A model generated the notes under the pieces. That model was given only the letters and a program-made list of their open reading frames with translations, ran no database searches and had not been told where the DNA came from. Below, piece by piece: positions 6,158 through 13,147 of a stretch of DNA of 13,147 bases. Within the stretch, counting starts at the first letter, position 1. Each line of letters starts with the position of its first letter. Origin of the DNA: JAQICX01 sp964441455 (GTDB taxonomy: Bacteria > Verrucomicrobiota > Kiritimatiellia > JAQICX01). The translations under genes and the position numbers were made by a program. The stretch lies in assembly GCA_964441455.1 (NCBI GenBank), contig CAYTUX010000272.1:1-13147 (forward strand), written 5' to 3'.

Positions 6158-8857
6158 CTACCTTCTTATTGAAAATTTAATAAGAATAAATTTCTCCGCT
6201 TCTACAATAAAAAATATTCCCAGTCCTACGGCAAACAGCATTGGCCAGATGTGTGGTGGAAAGGGAGCGGTGCCAAAAAGTTTGTTCATTATTGGGAGGT
6301 AGGTAAAACCTGCTTGTAAAGTGAAAAGAATACCAACCATTAAAAAGGATATTTTGTTTTCAAATATACGTGTGGAAATGCTGGATTCATATATTTTTCT
6401 GCTGCTGAACAGATAAAATGTGTGGCAAATAACCAGCATGTTAACAGCAATGGTTCGGGTCTGTGCTAGTTCCAGAGTTCCCAGAGCACCATTTTGCCCC
6501 AGTAGGAAGGCCGTGAATGTAGCTCCACCACTTAGCAAAGAGACAAACAATACCCGCCAGAAAAAAAGAGATCCCATTATAGATTCGTTATGTTTTCGTG
6601 GTTCACGGTGCATAACTAACCGCTCCATCGGTTCGACCGTTAGGCAGAGAGCGAGGGTCACCGAAGAGACCATATTAACCCAAAGAATTTGAACCGGGCT
6701 AATCGGAAGAGTAATCCCAAGAAGTACTGCCGCAATAATAACTGAAGCTTCCGCACCATTGGCAGGCAATAAGAAAAGTATAGTTTTCTTTATATTGTCA
6801 TAAATCGTTCGTCCTTCTTCAACTGCATGAACGATTGTAGCAAAATTATCATCGGCAAGCACCATTTCCGCCGCTTCTTTTGTAACTTCTGTTCCCTTGA
6901 TGCCCATAGCAATACCGATATCAGCGGTTTTTAAAGCTGGTGCGTCGTTTACACCATCGCCGGTCATGGCACAAAGCATGTTTTGGGATTGCAGTTCTTC
7001 AACAAGGCGGAGTTTGTGCTCGGGGTTTGTTCGTGCAAATACGTTGTGTTTTTTCACAACTTCAGCAAGTCTTTTTTTGTCCATTTCTTCGAGCTGTGCA
7101 CCGGTTATTATCTCTTCTGTTACCTCCAAACCCAACTTCTGGGCAATAGCGTTGGCTGTAACCGCATGATCTCCGGTTATCATAATTACTCTGATACCAG
7201 CGTCTTTGCATTCCTTTATTGCTTTGACAACTTCGGGTCGCGGAGGGTCCATAATTCCGATAAGTCCCAGAAACACAAAATCGTCAGACAGGTCGTCATG
7301 ATCGATGCTTTCGGTGTCGTCAGATGCTGTGTGCATCGCACAGGCAATGACCCTCTCTCCTCTTTTTGCAATCTTGTTCATCGATTCTGTCCAGAATTCC
7401 CTGTTGAGCTTCTGTTCACCGTCCTCTGTTAATTCTTTTGCACACATCTCGAGTATACGCTCCGGAGCTCCTTTGAGAAAAATAATTCTGCCGTCGTCCG
7501 TATCGTTCAATGTAGCCATATATTTGTGCTCAGATTCAAATGGAATGGCATCTACACGCTGCGGCATATAGTCTTTTAACCCGCCTTTAAGTGCGAGAAC
7601 CATCAGTGCACCTTCGGTAGGCGTGCCCTGGAGTTTCCACTTGCCGGAATCATCTTTGTCAACGGACGAATCATTACAGGCTCGTGCACATCGAAGGGTA
7701 TCTAAAAGAGTTTGGTGTTCACTGACTTCAACCGCCTCATCTGTATCACTAAGAATGTCTCCCGCAGGGTCATAGCCGGAACCTTCAACGGAAAAACTAC
7801 CAGAGGCGGTGACCACGGATTGTGCGGTCATCTCATTTCGGGTAAGTGTACCTGTTTTATCTGAACATATCACCTTTACCGAACCAAGCGTTTCAACAGA
7901 AGGAAGTTTTCGAATAATTGCGTTTCGCTTCGCCATCCGCTGTACGCCCAGAGCCAGAGTGATGGTGAGAATTGCGGGAAGACCTTCAGGTATAGCTGCT
8001 ACGATAATACCGATTGATGCAAGAAACATTTCATCGAGACTGGTTCCTCGCACCAGCAGACCAAAAGCGAAAAATCCTCCGGCAATAAGAATAATTGCAA
8101 CAGATATTATTTTTCCAAAATGGTCCATTGCTTCCAAGAGCGGTGTAGTTTTATCCCCGACATCTGTCATCATCTTATTTATGCGGCCGATCTCTGTTGC
8201 TTCTCCTGTGGCTGTGGTAATGCCCATAGCATCACCGTACGATACTGTAGTTCCTGCATAAACCATGTTTTTTCTGTCACTCAGCACTGCGTCTGGTTCA
8301 ACTGTTTCACTGCTTTTTTCCACCGCTTCGGACTCACCTGTAAGAGCAGATTCCTCGACACGCAGGTTTTTTGCAGAAACCAGTCTGATGTCCGCAGGTA
8401 TGCGATCGCCAGATTTTAAAACCACCAAATCTCCAGGAACAACATCCTCTGCATCAATGGTTGTTCGTTCTCCGTCACGTATAACAATGGCGGATAGTGA
8501 GAGCATTTTTTTTATTCCTTCAAGAGCTTTTTCCGCTTTTCCTTCCTGAATAAAACTGACCAGCACATTGATAATCACAACGGCAAGTATAACTCCTGCT
8601 TCAATCCACTCACTAATAAATGCGGCTACAACTGCCGCAATAAGCAGAAGGTAAATCAGCACATTATGAAATTGAGAAAAAAAACGGGCTAGAGATCCTT
8701 TGCGATCAGGAGCAGGCAGTTTGTTCGGACCATGTTGCGTCCGCCTTTGCTCGGCTTCATTCCGGTTTAATCCATTTGTGGTATCAACCTTAAAAGTATC
8801 GGCAGTATCATCAGTTGAGAGTGCGTGAACTTGCTCATAATTATTTTTTGTATTCAT
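6158..8857 (-). CDS. P2-type cation-transporting ATPase (Ca2+-ATPase-like)
   Basis: An 899-aa integral membrane pump that couples ATP hydrolysis to cation transport through an aspartyl-phosphate. Domains in order: N-terminal cation-ATPase domain (about 5-75), TM1-TM2 (about 62-104), actuator with TGES (173-176), TM3-TM4 (about 250-305) with PEGLP (290-294), phosphorylation motif CSDKTGT with D333, nucleotide-binding KGAPE (462-466), DPPR (537-540), TGDH (561-564), hinge GDGVNDAP (633-640), then TM5-TM10. The ion-binding residues of SERCA-type pumps are partly kept: E291 in TM4, N700 and E703 in TM5, and N728 in TM6. The TM6 aspartate position is Ser (NMVSS, 728-732), so Ca2+ specificity is uncertain; Na+, Mn2+ or another cation is possible. 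ATG 8857 gives the normal family N-terminus, and an in-frame stop lies closely upstream, but no good Shine-Dalgarno is visible. The gene stands alone, bordered by repeats on both sides. Confidence 0.93.
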   Translation of the reverse strand: MNTKNNYEQVHALSTDDTADTFKVDTTNGLNRNEAEQRRTQHGPNKLPAPDRKGSLARFFSQFHNVLIYLLLIAAVVAAFISEWIEAGVILAVVIINVLVSFIQEGKAEKALEGIKKMLSLSAIVIRDGERTTIDAEDVVPGDLVVLKSGDRIPADIRLVSAKNLRVEESALTGESEAVEKSSETVEPDAVLSDRKNMVYAGTTVSYGDAMGITTATGEATEIGRINKMMTDVGDKTTPLLEAMDHFGKIISVAIILIAGGFFAFGLLVRGTSLDEMFLASIGIIVAAIPEGLPAILTITLALGVQRMAKRNAIIRKLPSVETLGSVKVICSDKTGTLTRNEMTAQSVVTASGSFSVEGSGYDPAGDILSDTDEAVEVSEHQTLLDTLRCARACNDSSVDKDDSGKWKLQGTPTEGALMVLALKGGLKDYMPQRVDAIPFESEHKYMATLNDTDDGRIIFLKGAPERILEMCAKELTEDGEQKLNREFWTESMNKIAKRGERVIACAMHTASDDTESIDHDDLSDDFVFLGLIGIMDPPRPEVVKAIKECKDAGIRVIMITGDHAVTANAIAQKLGLEVTEEIITGAQLEEMDKKRLAEVVKKHNVFARTNPEHKLRLVEELQSQNMLCAMTGDGVNDAPALKTADIGIAMGIKGTEVTKEAAEMVLADDNFATIVHAVEEGRTIYDNIKKTILFLLPANGAEASVIIAAVLLGITLPISPVQILWVNMVSSVTLALCLTVEPMERLVMHREPRKHNESIMGSLFFWRVLFVSLLSGGATFTAFLLGQNGALGTLELAQTRTIAVNMLVICHTFYLFSSRKIYESSISTRIFENKISFLMVGILFTLQAGFTYLPIMNKLFGTAPFPPHIWPMLFAVGLGIFFIVEAEKFILIKFSIRR

Positions 8858-8912
8858 ATTTTTTATGTAGTCTTTTTATTATTAATCCTTTTTTTTTACT
8901 CTGATTAATCTA

Positions 8913-8941
8913 AGATTACAATATTTTCTTACAAAAATCAA
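8913..8941 (-). promoter_or_regulatory. Weak candidate promoter for the ATPase gene
   Basis: Read on the minus strand, TTGATT (8936-8941) and TAATCT (8913-8918) are separated by 17 bases, about 55 bases before the start codon. The -35 is a fair match and the -10 is poor (three of six). The whole region is very AT-rich, so chance matches are likely. Confidence 0.2.
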
Positions 8942-8968
8942 CGATTATTTTTAAAAAAAATGGGTATT

Positions 8969-8987
8969 CCCTATTTTCTGGTTGAAT
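8969..8987 (+). repeat. Dispersed repeat motif upstream of the ATPase gene
   Basis: CCCTATTTTCTGGTTGAAT is a 19-bp copy of the motif seen at 6111-6130 and elsewhere. It lies about 110 bases before the ATPase start and 9 bases before the second MITE-like element, the same arrangement as at 5808-5837. The longer left part found in units 1 and 2 is not clearly present. Confidence 0.7.
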
Positions 8988-8996
8988 GCTGTTTTC

Positions 8997-9151
8997 GGCG
9001 GGGTGAAGCACCCCGACCCTACAGTTGCTGATGCTGCAAACAAAGCTAAACCATTGATTTGCAGTTGTTTTGCAGCCCAGCTATTACGAAAATAAATTAC
9101 TCTGAAATTATAAATTAAAGTCCAGAACGTAGTAGCTGGGGTGACCCCGCC
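8997..9151 (+). repeat. MITE-like dispersed element, copy 2
   Basis: A 155-bp copy of the element at 5837-5992. Its ends are better preserved: GGCGGGGTGA on the left and TGACCCCGCC on the right, a near-inverted pair. Positions 9074-9140 are identical to 5915-5981. The arms CCCAGCTATTACG and CGTAGTAGCTGGG are both intact. Weak similarity to copy 1 continues past the right end as far as ATCACCCAA (about 9183-9192, compare about 6017-6024), so the true unit may be longer. The right end abuts the truncated mutT coding sequence. Confidence 0.8.
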
Positions 9152-9168
9152 TGTTAAAATATTTTTTC

Positions 9169-9185
9169 ATCCCGCCTTTCGGGAT
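9169..9185. other. Small perfect hairpin between the repeat and the mutT remnant
   Basis: ATCCCG (9169-9174) and CGGGAT (9180-9185) form a 6-bp stem with loop CCTTT. A T-run precedes it on the plus strand, so it is not an intrinsic terminator in either direction. It replaces about ten bases that are absent from the aligned region after copy 1, so it could be part of the repeat or a separate small insertion. Confidence 0.5.
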
Positions 9186-9191
9186 CACCCA

Positions 9192-9512
9192 ATGGGTGAA
9201 AAGCATGCCGGTTATTGGGAGTTTCCGGGAGGCAAGATTGAGGCAGACGAAGCTCCTGCAGATGCTCTGCACAGAGAGCTTGAAGCGGAACTTTGCATTG
9301 ATGCTGAAATAGGCGAACACATGTGCGACACAACTCACGATACACGTAAGCTTACGGTTCATCTGAGCGTCTTTGAAATAACTAAATTTTATGGAAATAT
9401 GGTTCTTTCTGTGCATGATTCAGCAAAATGGGTTTGCCCCAAAGAGCTGTCAAAACATAAATTGCTGCCTGCCGACGTTCCTGTTGCCGACTTTTTGATC
9501 GCTAAAAGTTAA
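9192..9512 (+). pseudogene. 5'-truncated MutT/Nudix hydrolase
   Basis: From ATG 9192 the frame gives MGEKHAGYWEFPGGKIEADE and continues to TAA 9510-9512, 106 codons in all. This is the MutT-type 8-oxo-dGTP-pyrophosphatase family: WEFPGGKIE leads into the Nudix box G-x5-E-x7-R-E, and the C-terminal end (PADVPVADFLIAKS) matches a normal MutT end. About 25 N-terminal residues that form the first beta strand and the 'ilL.qR' segment are missing. The sequence in their place is the MITE-like element and its hairpin. In the Nudix box the usual REUxEE reads RELEAE, so the first of the paired glutamates is Ala. GGGA lies about 7 bases before the ATG, so a short protein might still be made. A GTG at 9141 inside the repeat would extend the frame, but with unrelated residues. 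I infer a decayed gene. Confidence 0.7.
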
Positions 9513-9646
9513 GTATATTATTCTTGGATTTCTGATTGAGGACATAAATGTATGTTTTAACGCCAGGATTAAGGACTTTACAAAAAAACTGTAAATCAAA
9601 TAAAGGGATGTGTCCGGTCTGACCATTTAACCTGTTCCTGAAAATA
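9513..9646. other. Intergenic spacer between mutT remnant and the terminator
   Basis: No coding sequence is recognisable here. It contains a short near-palindrome, GGTCTGACC (9616-9624), and an AT-rich segment vaguely like the dispersed repeat (TTTCTGATTGAGGAC, about 9529-9543), too weak to call. Confidence 0.4.
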
Positions 9647-9676
9647 AAAACTTCCGTTTCAGCCCGCGGAAGTTTT
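9647..9676 (-). terminator. Intrinsic terminator of lacZ (possibly bidirectional)
   Basis: AAAACTTCCG (9647-9656) pairs exactly with CGGAAGTTTT (9667-9676) in a 10-bp stem with a 10-nt loop. Read in the lacZ direction, the stem is followed by TTTTTATTTT (its own final Ts plus 9641-9646). Read on the plus strand it is followed by TTTTATTA, so it could also stop transcription coming from the mutT side. It lies 20 bases after the lacZ stop codon. Confidence 0.85.
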
Positions 9677-9696
9677 ATTAGAAGAAAAATTATTTA

Positions 9697-12600
9697 CTAT
9701 ATCGAGAACCTTTGTGGTTTAGTTTTATCCAATATTACAATTGAATAGTTGAACTTGTAGTCGCCAGGGAATAGTTTGTATTTATCCAGAGCTTCAGGTC
9801 CGCAGCTTGAGTTGCCTACGCCACGCTGTTTGTAGTCGAGCAGGACAGTGACTTCATCTCTATGGTTGACTTCACATGTATGATATGCTTCTGTCAAATC
9901 TTCCGGTGTGAAGTGTTGAGCCGAGAAACTGCAGATTTCTTCTGCCACAACTTCAAAGCCTGTGTTGCTACTGTCAATTAGACTGAACCAGCGAACTTCT
10001 TCTTTGTTTCCATTTTCCTGCGGCAGGATGTATGGGTAGTACTGTTCGGCAACAGTACCGGAGAAGAGACTTGTATAGGCACCAAATTTTCTATCGCAAT
10101 ATGTTTCCTGTGGTCCAAGTCCGTACCATGAAAGATTTGTGAACTCTTTTGCAACAGTCATTTTTACTCCAAGTCTCGGCAGGTCTGATAGACCTTCATC
10201 GACATTGAAACGATTTGCAACATTGATTACACCATTAGCGTTAATTGTGTATTGCTGTTCAACATCAAAACCCTTGTCTGAATCTTTGCATAGGAAGCGT
10301 TGTTTTATGTCAATTACAAATTCTCCGTTTTTTTCTGAAACTTCAATTTTGTTTTCAGTTTTTGAGAGATCTTTATAGCCAGCCCTCATCCAGTTACCGA
10401 GTGGTTTCCATTCTGCAGTCCACTGTTCTTTTTTGCCTTTAACGCCATCATTATCTAAGATGCCACGCCATATATTAAATTCAGGTCCTGATTCAACAAC
10501 AATTATGCCGTCTACTGTGATGTTTTCAAGTTTTCCCTCTTTTTTGTTAAGGGTCAATGAGAACCTTCCATCGCTGCTGCTGATTTTTGAGCCTTCAACT
10601 TGCAAACTTGCATCTCTTTTCTTAACAGTTGCGGCATTTTCAGTGCCTGCCCAAGGAAGTTTGAACTGCTCTGTTGTAACAATATGTCCTTTTTCGCACC
10701 ACGGCATTGCTTCAACAGTTTTACAACAGAAGTTGATAAATGCCTCTTCGCCAATTTTCATATCAGGTTTTTCAAGTTCAATTGAAACTGTTGTTGATTC
10801 CTGAGGAGCTATAGACTGACTGCCCAGCTTTCCGGATGAAACAGTTATGCCTTCAACTTCAACACACCACTCTGTTTCCAACCAGTTGCTTGTCTGGAAG
10901 TAGTCTGTATTTGTGATTGTAAATTGACCTTTTGAAATATCGTCTGCGTCTGCACTAATTTTGATTGGCTGCACAAGTTTTTTAAACTCATACATTGCCG
11001 GATGAGGATTTCTGTCGGGAGATATTAGTCCATTACAGCAGAAGTTAACATCGTTAGGGAAATCACCAAAGTCTCCGCCGTATGCCCAATATTCTTTGCC
11101 GTCATCTGTAGTTTTTGAGAGTCCCTGATCAACCCAATCCCAAATAAATCCACCTTGTAAACCGTGATATTTATAGATTGCATCCCAGTACTCTTTTAAA
11201 TTACCATTTGCATTACCCATTGCATGTGAATATTCACAAGGAATATATGGTCTTGGGTCTTTTGACTTTTCGCTAATTGCAACAACATGGTCATAATGTG
11301 GGTACATCGGATCAATGAAGTCATTCCCGATAGCGGATGCCGGAGGTTTTGTTTTTGCCATTACTTCTTCATTTCGCCAATCTCTGCGAAGGGCTCCTTC
11401 GTAATGCACTATTCTGGTTTTGTCATTTGCTCTTATCCATTTTGCAATGTTCACATGGTTTTCACCGTAGCCTGATTCATTACCCATTGACCAACCGAAG
11501 ATACATGCATGATTCCGATCTCTTTGTACCATTCGTGTGCCACGTTCAAAAAATGCATTTTTCCAGCGATTGTCACGGCAGATTGTTGCATAGTTGGCAT
11601 GACTTTCAATATTTGCTTCATCAAGAATAAGAATTCCATACTTATCACACAGATCATACCATTGAGGATCATTTGGATAATGAGATGTTCTCACAGCATT
11701 GAAGTTGAATTTTTTGAGCAAAAGAATATCTTTCATCATCATATCAACAGGAACGGCTTTGCCGTGGTATGGATCATGATCATGACGGTTTACTCCTTTG
11801 ATAAGTATCGGCTTGCCGTTGAGTAAAAGCTGCTTGTTTTCAATCTTTACAGATTTAAATCCAATTTTAAATGCAGTGCATTCAAGAAGTTCTCCTTCCT
11901 CATTTTTCAATGATACAAGTAATTTGTAAAGGTTAGGTTTTTCTGCCGACCATGGTTTAATGTCTGCAATATCTGTTTTTAGAGTAAGTTCTCCATGACT
12001 TTCAATAAATATATTGCTTACTTTATCTTTTAAGGTAACAACTTTGTTTCCATCTTTATCAAAAAGCTGTGCTTCAATGTTGAAGAATTCTTCATCACCT
12101 TTGTTTCCCTGAGTAGAAGCATCGACTGTTTCGTTGATTTTTGCAAATACAGCAAGTTTTCCATCTTTATAATCATCAGAAAGAGTTGCCTCTGTATAAA
12201 CATTTTCAATGTATGTCTGAGGCTGTTGATAAATATACACATCACGATAGATGCCGGCCATCCACCAGTGATCCTGATCTTCAATATATGATGCATCACT
12301 CCAGCGAATAACCATAACTGCAAGTTTGTTTGTACCCTCTTTAACAAATTCTGAGACATCAAATTCGGCTGCCAGTCTTGAGTCTTTGCTCATTCCGACA
12401 AATTCACCATTTAAATAGATGTAGAAACAGCTTTCACAACCATCAAAATGCAGAACTGTTCTTGGATTTTTCTTTGAAACTTCAAATGTTGTTCTATATA
12501 CACCGGTTGGATTTTCTTCAGGAACAAAAGGATAGTTGTTTTTAAAAGGCATCTGAACATTTGTGTAATGTGGTTTGTCGTACCCCTCCATTGTCCAGTT

Positions 12601-12867
12601 GGCGGGGACGGTAATCAAATCCCATGCTGATGAATCAAAATCTGCCTCAAAAACGTCTGCCGGTACTGATTCGGGTTTATCAAAAAGTTTGAATGACCAT
12701 TTGCCGTTTAAAAATTTTACTTTATCAGATTGTGTTCTGTCGCATTTTAAGGCTTTGTCTTCAGAAGAGAATGGATATGTTGTGCTTCTCATCTCTGTTC
12801 TGTTGATTTGTGTCAGCTCCGGGGTTTCCCACGGCTTGTTAAATATTTTTGTGTCAATTAAATTCAT
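9697..12867 (-). CDS. lacZ: Beta-galactosidase, glycoside hydrolase family 2 (LacZ type)
   Basis: Hydrolyses terminal non-reducing beta-D-galactosides such as lactose. The 1056 aa compare with 1024 for E. coli LacZ and cover all five domains: N-terminal jelly-roll sugar-binding domain (about 40-220), Ig-like domain (about 220-335), TIM barrel (about 336-635), second Ig-like domain, and the large C-terminal beta-sandwich (about 760-1050). Active-site residues are all present: H362 in NRHDHDP, H396 in SHYPND, E421 and H423 in DEANIESH, the acid/base E464 in GNESG, and the nucleophile E545 in CEYSHAMGN. No signal peptide is visible (MNLIDTKIFNKPWETPELTQ), so it should be cytoplasmic and need imported substrate. 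AAGGA at 12874-12878 lies 6 bases before ATG 12867 and fixes the start. No permease or regulator gene is in the window, so it appears monocistronic, with its own terminator. Confidence 0.96.
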   Translation of the reverse strand: MNLIDTKIFNKPWETPELTQINRTEMRSTTYPFSSEDKALKCDRTQSDKVKFLNGKWSFKLFDKPESVPADVFEADFDSSAWDLITVPANWTMEGYDKPHYTNVQMPFKNNYPFVPEENPTGVYRTTFEVSKKNPRTVLHFDGCESCFYIYLNGEFVGMSKDSRLAAEFDVSEFVKEGTNKLAVMVIRWSDASYIEDQDHWWMAGIYRDVYIYQQPQTYIENVYTEATLSDDYKDGKLAVFAKINETVDASTQGNKGDEEFFNIEAQLFDKDGNKVVTLKDKVSNIFIESHGELTLKTDIADIKPWSAEKPNLYKLLVSLKNEEGELLECTAFKIGFKSVKIENKQLLLNGKPILIKGVNRHDHDPYHGKAVPVDMMMKDILLLKKFNFNAVRTSHYPNDPQWYDLCDKYGILILDEANIESHANYATICRDNRWKNAFFERGTRMVQRDRNHACIFGWSMGNESGYGENHVNIAKWIRANDKTRIVHYEGALRRDWRNEEVMAKTKPPASAIGNDFIDPMYPHYDHVVAISEKSKDPRPYIPCEYSHAMGNANGNLKEYWDAIYKYHGLQGGFIWDWVDQGLSKTTDDGKEYWAYGGDFGDFPNDVNFCCNGLISPDRNPHPAMYEFKKLVQPIKISADADDISKGQFTITNTDYFQTSNWLETEWCVEVEGITVSSGKLGSQSIAPQESTTVSIELEKPDMKIGEEAFINFCCKTVEAMPWCEKGHIVTTEQFKLPWAGTENAATVKKRDASLQVEGSKISSSDGRFSLTLNKKEGKLENITVDGIIVVESGPEFNIWRGILDNDGVKGKKEQWTAEWKPLGNWMRAGYKDLSKTENKIEVSEKNGEFVIDIKQRFLCKDSDKGFDVEQQYTINANGVINVANRFNVDEGLSDLPRLGVKMTVAKEFTNLSWYGLGPQETYCDRKFGAYTSLFSGTVAEQYYPYILPQENGNKEEVRWFSLIDSSNTGFEVVAEEICSFSAQHFTPEDLTEAYHTCEVNHRDEVTVLLDYKQRGVGNSSCGPEALDKYKLFPGDYKFNYSIVILDKTKPQRFSI

Positions 12868-12884
12868 AAATATTCCTTGCTGTT

Positions 12885-12903
12885 CCCTGTTTTCTGGTTG
12901 AAT
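12885..12903 (+). repeat. Dispersed repeat motif in the lacZ leader
   Basis: CCCTGTTTTCTGGTTGAAT is a 19-bp copy of the motif, lying 7 bases upstream of the lacZ ribosome-binding site (as read on the minus strand, ATTCAACCAGAAAACAGGG). No MITE-like element follows it. The preceding ATTCCTTG (12872-12879), which contains the ribosome-binding site complement, matches the start of the longer repeat units at 6047, so the lacZ ribosome-binding site may itself derive from the repeat. Confidence 0.65.
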
Positions 12904-12973
12904 TTTGTTCTTTCGTAATGTAGCGTCCGTTCTATGAATGTTTTTTTTTGTTTTACATTAATAAAGTTTGTAG

Positions 12974-13000
12974 ATTATATTTTTTTTCCTTGATTTGCAA
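12974..13000 (-). promoter_or_regulatory. Candidate sigma-70-type promoter of lacZ
   Basis: On the minus strand, TTGCAA (12995-13000) and a perfect TATAAT (12974-12979) are separated by 15 bases, with the -10 about 107 bases before the lacZ start. The spacing is shorter than the preferred 17. If real, the mRNA has a leader of about 100 nt that includes the repeat motif at 12885-12903. No operator palindrome is evident. Confidence 0.4.
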
Positions 13001-13072
13001 GTTATATTATTGATGGTTTTAAGTAAACCCTGTTTTTCTGGTTAAACACCCTTTTCGGTCGGCGGGGACGCC
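12986..13072 (+). repeat. Dispersed repeat with a divergent element left end
   Basis: CCCTGTTTTTCTGGTTAAAC (13028-13047) is a further copy of the motif, preceded by TTCCTTGATTT (12986-12996), the same opening as unit 2 but with a shorter middle. About 14 bases after the motif the sequence reads GGCGGGGACGCC (13061-13072), like the left end of the MITE-like elements at 5837 and 8997. The rest of that element is not present; different sequence follows. Confidence 0.65.
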
Positions 13073-13075
13073 AAC

Positions 13076-13118
13076 CCTCCCGATGTGCAGACTAATATTG
13101 TCTTGTAAGAACGGGAGG
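13076..13118. other. Inverted repeat near the right window edge
   Basis: CCTCCCG (13076-13082) and CGGGAGG (13112-13118) form a 7-bp stem, with a nested AGAC...GTCT pair around TAATATT. It follows the GGCGGGGACGCC repeat end and may belong to another member of the repeat family. No gene is visible from here to the window edge. Confidence 0.5.
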
Positions 13119-13147
13119 AAACACCCCTCAGTTCTCGTTCCTCGAAC

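Noticed and set aside
6420..8549. Several plus-strand open frames of 69-150 codons inside the ATPase gene
   Set aside because: They are antisense to a full-length, motif-rich ATPase frame and have no family-like features.
8998..9151. A riboswitch or small structured RNA in the ATPase leader
   Set aside because: The structured DNA is a copy of a dispersed element also found after res, and it lies upstream of the likely promoter region, so a cis-regulatory RNA is not supported.
9169..9185. Hairpin ATCCCG-CCTTT-CGGGAT as an intrinsic terminator
   Set aside because: The T-run precedes the stem on the plus strand, and on the minus strand A's follow it, so neither direction gives a stem followed by T's.
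9108..9416. Minus-strand 102-codon open frame opposite mutT
   Set aside because: It runs antisense to the clear Nudix coding sequence and into the repeat, so it is a shadow frame.
10139..12901. Open frames in other frames within lacZ
   Set aside because: They are shadows of the intact 1056-codon lacZ frame, with no independent start signals.

Overview
The window looks like a stretch of chromosome from a mesophilic, probably Gram-negative environmental or gut bacterium. No marker gene fixes the phylum. A GH2 beta-galactosidase without signal peptide, a P2-type ATPase, and intergenic DNA rich in dispersed GC-rich/AT-rich repeats would fit several groups (Bacteroidota, Lentisphaerota/Kiritimatiellota relatives), and I do not claim one. 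Base composition changes along the window: the restriction-modification genes are very AT-rich, while the ATPase, mutT remnant and lacZ are more balanced. This suggests the restriction island was acquired separately.

Left part (1-5800) is a defence island. It opens with the 3' tail of what looks like a type I modification gene (hsdM), broken by a stop. This overlaps, through an ATGA junction, a HEPN-family hepT (HI0074-like) gene broken by a one-base frameshift. An intact mntA-type minimal nucleotidyltransferase follows. An apparently complete type III restriction-modification pair comes next: mod (beta-class N6-adenine methyltransferase, 635 aa) and res (helicase plus PD-(D/E)xK nuclease, 952 aa), with start and stop codons 2 bp apart. 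Just after res there is a 37-codon frame whose first 17 residues resemble the N-terminus of the DinD/RhuM/BRO-N-type proteins often found inside type I loci. The simplest reading is that a type III mod-res pair sits within the remains of a type I/HEPN-MNT locus.

The intergenic regions (5616-6157, 8858-9191, 12868-13147) hold a composite dispersed repeat family. One part is a short motif close to CCCTGTTTTTCTGGTTGAAT, always in the same orientation. In two places it is followed by a ~155-bp MITE-like element (5837-5992 and 8997-9151) whose last 67 nt are identical in both copies; in a third place only a divergent left end follows. The repeats lie at the edges of every right-hand gene, and two gene remnants (the DinD-like stub and mutT) lose homology next to repeat copies.

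Right part (6158-12867): a minus-strand P2-type cation ATPase (899 aa) with all catalytic motifs but without the TM6 aspartate of classical Ca2+ pumps; a 5'-truncated plus-strand MutT/Nudix remnant; and a minus-strand cytoplasmic lacZ (1056 aa, all GH2 active-site residues present) with a clear ribosome-binding site and a strong hairpin terminator between it and mutT. I see no tRNA, rRNA, CRISPR array, recognisable transposase or integrase.
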